Part shown: piece after piece, positions 57,184-64,000 of the stretch
Numbering within the stretch: the first letter of the stretch is position 1
How the letters are laid out: every line of letters begins with the position of its first letter
Source of the DNA: Ensifer sp. PDNC004
GTDB taxonomy: Bacteria > Pseudomonadota > Alphaproteobacteria > Rhizobiales > Rhizobiaceae
DNA length: 64,000 bases
Direction of reading: 5' to 3'
Assembly: GCF_016919405.1 (NCBI RefSeq)
Contig: NZ_CP070352.1
Location: 248,001 to 312,000 of the forward strand
The notes under the pieces: generated by a model
The model's database searches: none
What the model saw: only the letters and a program-made list of their open reading frames with translations
What the model was told of the DNA's origin: nothing
Translations under genes and position numbers: made by a program

Positions 57184-58782
57184 TTATTCGGCGATGCTCA
57201 GGAACTTGCTGAGGTGCTCGTTCGGAGCATTGTCGGCCCATCCCTTGACGCGGCTGGCAACCAGCCACAGGTCGGCCTGTGTCAGAAGCGGAGCGATCGG
57301 CTGTTCCTTCATCAGCAGCGCTTCGGCGTCATGCATCAGCTTGGAGCGGGCTGCCGGGTCCTGCTCGTCGTAGGACTTCTTCATCAGGCCGTCGAATTCA
57401 GCGTTTTCGAAGTGGCCGTAGTTGAAGGTCTTGTTGGAACCGACGCTGAGCGCCAGGAAGTTCTCGGCGTCCGCGTAGTCAGCCTGCCAGCCGGCGCGGG
57501 CAACGTTGAACTTGCCGCCTTCCTGCAGGTAGGCGTAGTGCGAGGACACGTCGAGGTTCACCAGCGACACCTTGGCGCCGAAGGTGTTCTTCCACATGTC
57601 GGCGACGGCAGTCGCGACGCGCTCGTGGTTCGGGTTGGTGTTGTAGCGCAGCTCGATGTCGAGCGGCTTGCCACCTTCGCCGTAACCGGCTTCCTTCATC
57701 AGAGCGATGGCTTTGTCTTCGCGGTCGAGCTGCGACATCGTGCTGAACTCGGCCTTGGACGGCTCGCCGTAGCTTTCAATGCCCGGGGGAACCATCGAGT
57801 AGGCCGGCAGCTGCGAGCCAGCGTAGATTTCCTTGGCAAGGAAGTCGCGGTCTACAGCCATGGAAAGGGCCTGGCGGACGCGAACATCGCTATAGGGCTC
57901 CTGGCGGGTGTCGAAGGCATAGTAGTAGGTCGCGAGCGACGGCGAGACGTGGACCTGCTCGCCGTAGGACGTGCGCAGACGGTCGATCTGGTCAGCCGAG
58001 AAGTTATAGACGAGGTCCATTTCCTTGGCTTCGAAGCGGCGAACCGAGGCAGCCTGGTCGTCGATCGGGTAGAAGATGACCTTGTCGAGCTTGACGTTGG
58101 CGGCATCCCAGTAATTGGCGTTCTTGACGACGGTCAGGCTATCGTTCGGAACGTGGGCCTGCAGCGTGAATGCGCCGTTCGAAACCATGACGCCCGGCTT
58201 GACGAAGTCTGCGCCGTTCTTTTCGACGCTTGCCTTGCTGACCGGAAGCGCCGTCTGGTGCGCGAGCAGTTCCAGGAAGAAGGGGGTCGGACGCTCAAGC
58301 GTGATTTCGACGGTCTTTTCGTCAACGGCCTTTACGCCGAGCTGGTCGGCCGGCAGTTCGCCCTTGTTGACCTTTTCAGCGTTCTTGATCGGGAAGAGAA
58401 TGTTGGCGTAGCCGGCTGCGGTCTTCGGATCTTCAACGCGGCGGAAGGAGAAAACGAAGTCTTCAGCCGTTACCGGCGAACCGTCCGACCACTTTGCATC
58501 GGCGCGCAGCTTGAAGGTGTAGACCGTGCCATCGTCCGAAAGCTCCCACGTCTCAGCAACACCGGGGACGATCTTGGCAGAGGCGTCATAGATCGTCAGG
58601 CCTTCATAGAGGTCCTTGAGGATGAACGCTTCGATGTTGATCGAGGTGTGGTGCTGGTCGAGCGTCTGCGGCTCACCTGCGTTGCCGCGATGCAGGACAG
58701 CTTCGGCAAGCGCCGGGCTCGCTGTGATAAGCAAAGAGCCGAGTAGCGCAGCAGCGCTCAGGTTGAGTTTCAGTGATGCCAT
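57184..58782 (-). CDS. oppA: Oligopeptide-binding protein, OppA-like
   Basis: 532 residues from MASLKLNLSAA with AAGGAGAG 7 nt upstream. A Sec signal peptide (cleavage near PALAEA) precedes the family-5 peptide-binding fold, starting VLHRGNAGEPQTLDQHHTS in two parts, with WSDGSPVTAEDFVFSF in the usual position. It captures peptides in the periplasm for the permeases encoded downstream. It heads the operon. Confidence 0.93.
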   Translation of the reverse strand: MASLKLNLSAAALLGSLLITASPALAEAVLHRGNAGEPQTLDQHHTSINIEAFILKDLYEGLTIYDASAKIVPGVAETWELSDDGTVYTFKLRADAKWSDGSPVTAEDFVFSFRRVEDPKTAAGYANILFPIKNAEKVNKGELPADQLGVKAVDEKTVEITLERPTPFFLELLAHQTALPVSKASVEKNGADFVKPGVMVSNGAFTLQAHVPNDSLTVVKNANYWDAANVKLDKVIFYPIDDQAASVRRFEAKEMDLVYNFSADQIDRLRTSYGEQVHVSPSLATYYYAFDTRQEPYSDVRVRQALSMAVDRDFLAKEIYAGSQLPAYSMVPPGIESYGEPSKAEFSTMSQLDREDKAIALMKEAGYGEGGKPLDIELRYNTNPNHERVATAVADMWKNTFGAKVSLVNLDVSSHYAYLQEGGKFNVARAGWQADYADAENFLALSVGSNKTFNYGHFENAEFDGLMKKSYDEQDPAARSKLMHDAEALLMKEQPIAPLLTQADLWLVASRVKGWADNAPNEHLSKFLSIAE

Positions 58783-59541
58783 TTTGTTTCTCTCCTTCCC
58801 CTTTTTTGGGTTTGTGATCGCAGGAGAGAAGTGCAAATCGTTCGCGAACGCAAGGCGGATTCTGCGACCGTCTGCATCTTTATCTATAGGCAGGGGATCG
58901 ATCTATCCCATAGGTTGTATTTTGTTTGCGATTCTTTTCATCGCCTTTGCGACGGACATATGACGTGAACAGGGCATTTCTGCGAAATCTACTGCAACGT
59001 TTTAGGTCCGCGCTTTTCCTCGGCCGTATCGCGCCTCGAATCGCCCGCGATGCAAAGTTTGTGAATTTTGGCGGCAGTTTACGTAATCTGCGCAAAGAAA
59101 GAAGGGTGTTGCCGCAATCTTCTTGCGAGCCGTTCAGCTTCTGTCGACAGACTGTTTCCGAGAGTGCATCTACCACTATAGTGCAGAAGACGAAATCAGC
59201 GCCCAGGGGTTGCATTCAGACCCCTCGACTCCCCCTCCTCTCAGCCACCACCAGAAAGTGAAAACACTTCACACTGAAGGTGTTGCATCCAGTCCACAGT
59301 AAAATCGATTGAAGCGAGTTTCGACCTCTGGCAACCTGCCTTTTGCCCGGTTGTCAAACCACTTCGATGAACTATTGTGCGCCTGACTTCGGTGGGCGCG
59401 ACCAATTCGCGCGCGCCGTCACGCCGCACGAAAAAGCCGGCCATCGACTTTGCCATCGATGCATTTCGTGCGGTTCATCGGCCGGATTGTTTTTGTGGTG
59501 CGCCGCATAGGTTGCACCGAGTATCCAAAGGGAGATAGCGA
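58783..59541. other. Long intergenic region between oppA and fba
   Basis: 759 nt without a credible gene, AT-richer than its surroundings. It should hold both divergent promoters. Two sites are visible: a 12-bp perfect palindrome CGTTCGCGAACG at 58839-58850, 57 nt before oppA, and GTGAA-AACAC-TTCAC at 59258-59272. Neither can be given to a known regulator. Nothing else stands out. Confidence 0.55.
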
Positions 59542-60585
59542 ATGGCATTGATCACATTGCGGCAACTGCTCGACCATGCGGCGGAGAACGACTACGCGCT
59601 GCCGGCGTTCAATGTGAACAATCTGGAATACATTCAGGCCGTCATGCGCGCCGCCGATGCGACCGACAGCCCGGTCATCCTCCAGGCAAGCCGTGGCGCC
59701 CGCTCCTACGCCGGTGACGCGTTCCTGCGCCACCTCATCCTGGGTGCCGCGGAAGAATATCCACATATCCCGGTCTGTTTGCATCTCGACCACGGCGACC
59801 AGCCGTCGACCTGCATCTCGGCCATCACCAACGGCTTCACCTCCGTCATGATGGACGGCTCGCTGGAGAAGGACGGCAAGACCGTTGCCAGCTATGAATA
59901 CAATGTCGCCGTCACCGCGGAAGTCGTGAAGATCGCGCATGCGGCCGGCGTTTCGGTCGAAGGCGAACTCGGTTGCCTCGGCAACCTTGAGACCGGCGCA
60001 GGCGACAAGGAAGACGGCCACGGCTTCGAAGGCAAGCTGTCGCGTGAAGAACTGCTGACCGACCCGGACCAGGCGCTCGACTTCGTCAGCAGGACCGGCG
60101 TCGACGCGCTGGCCGTCGCGATCGGCACCAGCCACGGCGCCTACAAGTTCACCCGCGAGCCCGATGGCGACATCCTGTCGATCGAAACGATCGCCAAGAT
60201 CAACAAGAAGCTGCCGAACACCCACCTCGTCATGCACGGTTCGTCGTCGGTGCCGAAGGATCTGCAGGATCTCTTCAACACCTATGGCGGCAAGATGAAG
60301 CCGACCTGGGGCGTTCCGGTCTCGGAAATCCAGAAGGCGATCCCGCTCGGCGTGCGCAAGGTCAACATCGACACCGACCTGCGTCTCGCCATGACCGGCA
60401 CGATCCGCAAGAACTTCGCCGAAAACCCGGAGAACTTCGACCCGCGCACCTATCTGAAGCCGGCAACGGCGCTGATGACCGAAGTGTGCCGCGAGCGCTT
60501 CGAAGCCTTCCGCACCGCCGGCAAGGCCTCGAAGATCCGCACGCTGCGCCTGCCGGAAATGGCAAAGCGTTACGCGGCTGGCTGA
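59542..60585 (+). CDS. fba: Fructose-bisphosphate aldolase, class II
   Basis: 347 residues with GGGAG 9 nt upstream. It splits or forms fructose-1,6-bisphosphate in glycolysis, gluconeogenesis and the Calvin cycle. Zn-binding His residues stand in HLDHGD, GTSHGAY and VMHGSSS, and the phosphate-site motif is VNIDTD. Length and sequence fit the CbbA-like type of proteobacteria. It stands alone, with no pgk, gap or tkt gene beside it. Confidence 0.95.
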   Translation: MALITLRQLLDHAAENDYALPAFNVNNLEYIQAVMRAADATDSPVILQASRGARSYAGDAFLRHLILGAAEEYPHIPVCLHLDHGDQPSTCISAITNGFTSVMMDGSLEKDGKTVASYEYNVAVTAEVVKIAHAAGVSVEGELGCLGNLETGAGDKEDGHGFEGKLSREELLTDPDQALDFVSRTGVDALAVAIGTSHGAYKFTREPDGDILSIETIAKINKKLPNTHLVMHGSSSVPKDLQDLFNTYGGKMKPTWGVPVSEIQKAIPLGVRKVNIDTDLRLAMTGTIRKNFAENPENFDPRTYLKPATALMTEVCRERFEAFRTAGKASKIRTLRLPEMAKRYAAG

Positions 60586-61138
60586 TCCGCCGCTCGTCGC
60601 CCCGCCGCTGTCGGCAGTCTCAGCGGGGTGATGTGAGTAAAAAACCGACGATCGGCGCGCGCCCCGCAAACCGGGGCGCGCGCCGATCTCGTTCGGTGGT
60701 GCTGTCCGCTCATCGCGGACAAGAGGAAAACGCTAGAATCTCCGTTTCCGCCAACGGCCGCCCGATCTGGCCGCAACCGCTCAAAGAGCGCCGGCATCAG
60801 TCACGCACCACGCTGGACAAGGGTTGCCTCTGCACTAATCCGTTAGGATGAATTGCGCGCAAATCGCGCGGATGTACCATGTGCGCGTGCGGCTGCGGCG
60901 AAGGCGTCGCAATCGCACGGTGTCCCTGAGCCTCTGCTCAGTTGGCAGAGGCCCCTGTCTCTAGCGGCCGCTGCTCGGTCGATAGTGTCGGGCCGAGAGT
61001 TACCCCTGGATCTGATTTGTCTGGTCGTAGTTTCGCGCAGAGCGAGCCCTATCGGCCAGCGCGTTCGAGGAATGCCACGACGTAGCGTTGCAAGCGCATT
61101 GTGATTCAATTCTCAACCGAACGAGAAGGATTGTTGCG
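60586..61138. other. Intergenic region after fba, several strong hairpins
   Basis: 553 nt without a credible protein gene. It contains the long hairpin at 60650-60688, a second hairpin TGTCCGC-TCATC-GCGGACA at 60703-60721, and a third, GCCTCTGC-TCAGTTG-GCAGAGGC, at 60930-60952. A small RNA is possible but not shown. Confidence 0.5.
60650..60688. terminator. 17-bp perfect hairpin after fba
   Basis: Two 17-nt arms (60650-60666 and 60672-60688), starting GATCGGCG and ending CGCCGATC, pair without mismatch over CAAAC. It lies 64 nt after fba. On the plus strand no T-run follows, but on the minus strand six Ts begin 5 nt beyond the stem (60644-60639). Confidence 0.75.
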
Positions 61139-62398
61139 ATGTCCAGAGCGCCAGCCGTCCTGCCTGAGCACAAAAAAGCTTCGAACCTCGGCAGGGTATC
61201 CAGAACAGACCTATCGATCAGCAGACGCCTCGCGCGGGGAATGCTCGCGCTCGCCGTTCTGACTGCAATACCAAGCACCGTCACGTGGGCGCAGGGCCCG
61301 GATGGCGCAAATATGCGATACAGCAAGGAAGCCTTGCAGCAGGCATTGCAGACGAGAGAACAGTACGATCTCTCTGGCCTGCGCTTCGCCATCGCAAAGT
61401 CCACCTTGCGGGCCGGCGCTGAACTTCTTGACGACGTTGCCGCCGTGCTGAAGAGGTTCCCTGACTGGAGCTTGAGGATCGTCGTCCATACCGATGCGAG
61501 CGGCGGCGGGGAAGCCAACCAGCGTCTCTCTCAGGAACGTGCCGAAATGATCAAGGCCGCTCTGGTCAAGAGAGGGGTTCCCGCCGACAGGCTGATAGCC
61601 TCCGGTGCCGGTCAGATGATGCCGGTTGCCAGCAACAATACGGCGGAAGGTCGGGCGCTCAATCGCCGGGTCGAGCTCGTGAGAGTGACCGACTCGCCGG
61701 AAGCCAAGAAGTTGCTCAAGGCGATGTCCGACTACCTGGCCGCTCAGAAGGCCCTGTCGTTCAGCTATGATTCCAATCTTCAGGTCATCACCAGCGCAGG
61801 CCAGAAGCTTGGGCTATCGAGTTCCGGCACCGTGAACCTCAGCCGGCCGGACAAGGTGCATACGACCCGTTCCGGTGGGTTTGTCGATACCGAGACCCTG
61901 TTTGACGGGAAAACGCTCACGCTTCTCGGAAAGAACGTCAACAAGTACACCCAGGTGGAAATGCAAGGGACAGTCGATCAGCTGATCGACGAGTTGAGGG
62001 ACAAGCATGGGCTGCCACTGCCGGCTGCAGACCTGCTGATGACCAATGCCTATGACGAACTGATGAAGGGCGTCTATGACGCCAAGGATTTGGGAAGCGG
62101 CGTCATCAACGGCCAGGAATGCGACTCCCTGGCGTTTCGCAAGGACGACGTGGATTTCCAGATCTGGGTCGCACACGGCGAACAACCGTATCCCTGCCGG
62201 TTGGTCATCACCTCCAGCAAGGTCAAGGGCGGGCCGGAATACAGCCTCCAGATCAGGGACTGGAAATCCGGAGACGGCGTGCCCGCGGATGACTTTGCTT
62301 TCAAGAACGCGACGAATGCCGAAAAGGCTGATGTCGCCGACCTCAAACAGACCTTGAGCGAACTGCCGGACAACTTCGTTGTGGGAGATAAAAAATGA
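61139..62398 (+). CDS. Exported OmpA-domain protein with DUF2092
   Basis: 419 residues from MSRAPAVLPEHKK. A signal-like stretch at about 35-52 precedes an OmpA C-terminal peptidoglycan-binding-type domain (about 70-180; LRIVVHTDASGGGEANQRLS, NRRVELVRV). DUF2092 fills the rest (about 185-410; SSGTVNLSRPDKVHTTRSGG, TLLGKNVNKYTQVE). DUF2092 has no assigned biochemistry and resembles lipoprotein-carrier-like folds by pattern only. The stop overlaps the next gene by ATGA. Confidence 0.88.
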   Translation: MSRAPAVLPEHKKASNLGRVSRTDLSISRRLARGMLALAVLTAIPSTVTWAQGPDGANMRYSKEALQQALQTREQYDLSGLRFAIAKSTLRAGAELLDDVAAVLKRFPDWSLRIVVHTDASGGGEANQRLSQERAEMIKAALVKRGVPADRLIASGAGQMMPVASNNTAEGRALNRRVELVRVTDSPEAKKLLKAMSDYLAAQKALSFSYDSNLQVITSAGQKLGLSSSGTVNLSRPDKVHTTRSGGFVDTETLFDGKTLTLLGKNVNKYTQVEMQGTVDQLIDELRDKHGLPLPAADLLMTNAYDELMKGVYDAKDLGSGVINGQECDSLAFRKDDVDFQIWVAHGEQPYPCRLVITSSKVKGGPEYSLQIRDWKSGDGVPADDFAFKNATNAEKADVADLKQTLSELPDNFVVGDKK

Positions 62399-62607
62399 GC
62401 TTCTGCAAACGCACGGGAATCATCTGGCTCTTTCTGGCCGCCGCACTCATCATGGGCGACTTGACGAGCGAAGCGCTGAGCATAGCGATCCCCACCTTCG
62501 TCTCTCCTGCCATTGCCAGGGTAGGACGACCGCTGACGCCGGTCAGCGTGGCGGGCGTTGCCCGTCGCACGACTCGACGTTGCGCGGCCGGTGTCTATAA
62601 CTGCTAG
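62395..62607 (+). CDS. Small exported protein coupled to the OmpA-DUF2092 gene
   Basis: 70 residues. A signal-like stretch (GIIWLFLAAALIMGDLTS) is followed by VGRPLTPVSVAGVARRTTRR and a terminal CAAGVYNC. Its ATG overlaps the previous stop codon (ATGA). Small proteins with this PVSVAGVARRT motif occur beside DUF2092 genes in rhizobia as I recall; the function is unknown. Confidence 0.7.
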   Translation: MSFCKRTGIIWLFLAAALIMGDLTSEALSIAIPTFVSPAIARVGRPLTPVSVAGVARRTTRRCAAGVYNC

Positions 62608-62637
62608 AAACGGTTCGATTGCTGAGGGAACAACAGA

Positions 62638-62664
62638 CTGCTGAGCGGGTGCGCCGCTCAGCAG
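62638..62664 (+). terminator. 11-bp hairpin after the OmpA-DUF2092 operon
   Basis: CTGCTGAGCGG and CCGCTCAGCAG pair perfectly over GTGCG, 31 nt after the stop. There is no T-run. Confidence 0.65.
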
Positions 62665-62895
62665 CACACGTGATTGACCGCCTTCCGGCAGAAGTGCCGC
62701 GCACACTGCGGCACCCGCCAACCGGGTTGTTCGAGTTCGCGCAATCCTGAATATTAGCGTATAATCATGTCTCCTATCTCATGCGGGGCAAGCTGGCGAT
62801 CGGGCATGGCAGAGACGTGGCGCGCCGCGAGGACTGCGCAAGGCGGCTTCGGTTTCGAGGTGATGGCGTCGGCCATCGTCGGGGGGCAAGGTCAC

Positions 62896-64000
62896 ATGAA
62901 CTGGAGCAGGCTGTATCGGTTCAAGAACTACATGCGGTCCTCGCTCTGGATCATCCCCTTCTTTGCGCTTATCGTGGAGCAGGTTCTGTTTCGCACGGTG
63001 ATGGCGCACGATGACTGGACAACCTGGGTGCCGCCGTGGCCCTTGAGCGTCGAGGGTACCGTCGCTGCGATGCAAGCGATCATCAGCCTCGCGCTTTCCT
63101 TCATCGTCTTCACGTTTGGGTCGCTGCTCGTTGCGATCCAGATCGCCAGCGGTCAATTGACGCCGCGCATCATCGCCATCACGCTTCTGCGCGACAACGT
63201 CATTCGTTTCACCGTGGGCCTGTTCATCTTCACGCTGCTCTTTGCGATCGGGGTGATCAGTCGGGTAAACGCATCGGCCCCGCCCTCGATCGTCTGGATC
63301 TCCGGCGTCCTCGGCGTCCTCTCATTGGCCGCCTTCCTCTATTTCATCGATTACTCCGCCCGTCTCTTGCGTCCGGTCAGCATCATCCACCGTGTTGCCG
63401 AGCAGGGTTTCGCCATGATCGAAGCCGTGTACCCCGACAATCTCAGGGAGACGAGCGAAGAGCCGCCGCCAAACGGTTCACTTGGCCCGCCCGATCGGGT
63501 GGTCACGCATATCGGCTCCTCAGACATCGTTCTCGCCGTGGACATGAAGTTTCTGGCAAGCCGGGCGGCGCGGGCTGGCGGTATCGTCGAGCTGGTCGCC
63601 CGTATTGGTGACTTCGTCTCCTATGGGCAGCCGCTCTTTCGGCTCTATGGCGGCGCCAAGACGATCTCGTCCCACGATCTTCGCAGCAGCGTGGCCTTCG
63701 GGCGCGAGCGGACGGTCGAACAGGACCCGACCTTCGCCTTCAGGATCATTGTCGACATCGCCACCAAGGCGCTTTCCAAGGCGATCAATGACCCGACGAC
63801 GGCGGTTCTGGCCATTGACCAGCTGCATCGTTTGCTGCGCAGCGTCGGCAACCGTAACCTGCGCAACGACAGCGTCTTTGACCCGCAGGGCCGCCTGCGC
63901 GTGATGTTCAGGACTCCGGATTGGGGAGATTTCGTACAGCTGACATGCCGCGAGATCAGGATCTACGGCGCCGATAACCTGCAGATCGCGCGAAGGCTGC
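62896..64000 (+). CDS. DUF2254 membrane protein, N-terminal part (cut by window edge)
   Basis: The frame from ATG 62896 (MNWSRLYRFKNYM) stays open to the window end, 368 codons. Four hydrophobic segments lie at about 14-31, 58-80, 103-122 and 132-150. A soluble part follows with the DUF2254 pattern (IASGQLTPRII, SKAINDPTTAVLAIDQL). The family has no known function. The start has only a weak ribosome site (AAGG, 4 nt away). Confidence 0.88.
   Translation, partial: MNWSRLYRFKNYMRSSLWIIPFFALIVEQVLFRTVMAHDDWTTWVPPWPLSVEGTVAAMQAIISLALSFIVFTFGSLLVAIQIASGQLTPRIIAITLLRDNVIRFTVGLFIFTLLFAIGVISRVNASAPPSIVWISGVLGVLSLAAFLYFIDYSARLLRPVSIIHRVAEQGFAMIEAVYPDNLRETSEEPPPNGSLGPPDRVVTHIGSSDIVLAVDMKFLASRAARAGGIVELVARIGDFVSYGQPLFRLYGGAKTISSHDLRSSVAFGRERTVEQDPTFAFRIIVDIATKALSKAINDPTTAVLAIDQLHRLLRSVGNRNLRNDSVFDPQGRLRVMFRTPDWGDFVQLTCREIRIYGADNLQIARRL

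Noticed and set aside
56044..58746. A 900-codon open frame on the plus strand, antisense to oppC, oppB and oppA
   Set aside because: It mirrors the GC-rich codon pattern of the true genes, has no domain, and covers three clear genes on the other strand.
58926..59261. Short open frames on both strands in the oppA-fba gap as genes
   Set aside because: No ribosome sites, no motifs, and codon use unlike the neighbours.
60930..60952. A GCTCAGTTGGCAGAG stretch that looks like a tRNA D-arm
   Set aside because: No acceptor stem, anticodon arm or T-arm (GGTTCGA) can be fitted around it. It is better read as a simple 8-bp hairpin.

Overview
The window is GC-rich, almost fully coding DNA from an alphaproteobacterium. 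The gene set points to the Rhizobiales, and Ensifer/Sinorhizobium or a close relative is plausible: Aap-type amino-acid permeases, a DctB/DctD pair, a ligD-ku end-joining operon, an eptA locus with its own two-component system, rhizobial small TFPASDP and DUF2092 proteins, and many orphan binding proteins. The genus is inferred from gene content, not measured. I saw no prophage, insertion sequence, CRISPR array, rRNA or tRNA. Both edges cut a gene: a sensor kinase on the left and a DUF2254 membrane protein on the right.

Layout. 0-7 kb: end of a histidine kinase, the peroxide-defence gene ohr, then a minus-strand group of SDR, epoxide hydrolase, VOC protein, GlxA-type regulator and a second Tat-exported hydrolase. 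7-10.7 kb: an acetamidase gene that appears frameshifted, a small exported protein and a DipZ thiol-disulfide protein. 10.8-14.5 kb: a BtuCDF/FecBCD-type ABC importer with a tRNA methyltransferase (TrmO-like) and a Mop molybdate-binding protein. A near-consensus ModE box upstream argues that the importer carries molybdate or tungstate, not iron. 14.7-20.6 kb: one five-gene DNA-repair operon, ligD, ku, a BRCT+TPR protein, an alpha/beta hydrolase and xthA. 20.7-25 kb: a TetR regulator, a chemoreceptor behind a three-repeat Pho box, and a PhnD-like protein.

25-36 kb: SDR/AraC pair, a DedA-like protein, an amino-acid ABC importer without ATPase that is translationally overlapped with an amidohydrolase, a GntR regulator with a perfect palindrome between it and the importer, an orphan peptide-type binding protein, a HAD phosphatase and a PPP-type phosphatase. 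37-42.4 kb: eptA divergent from a response regulator/sensor pair (PmrCAB-like), then an HPP-CBS membrane protein. 42.6-48.3 kb: a cecR-ybhGFSR-like exporter operon with a long operator palindrome. 48.3-50 kb: an MhqD/MhqO-like quinone-detoxification pair. 50.2-53.4 kb: dctBD-like genes. 53.5-58.8 kb: an opp-type peptide importer. 59.5-64 kb: class II fructose-bisphosphate aldolase, an OmpA-DUF2092 protein with a small partner, and the truncated DUF2254 gene.

The points most worth following are the ModE-box importer operon, the Pho-box chemoreceptor and the BRCT-TPR protein inside the NHEJ operon. None is proven here to be a new system; each is a testable reading of the sequence.
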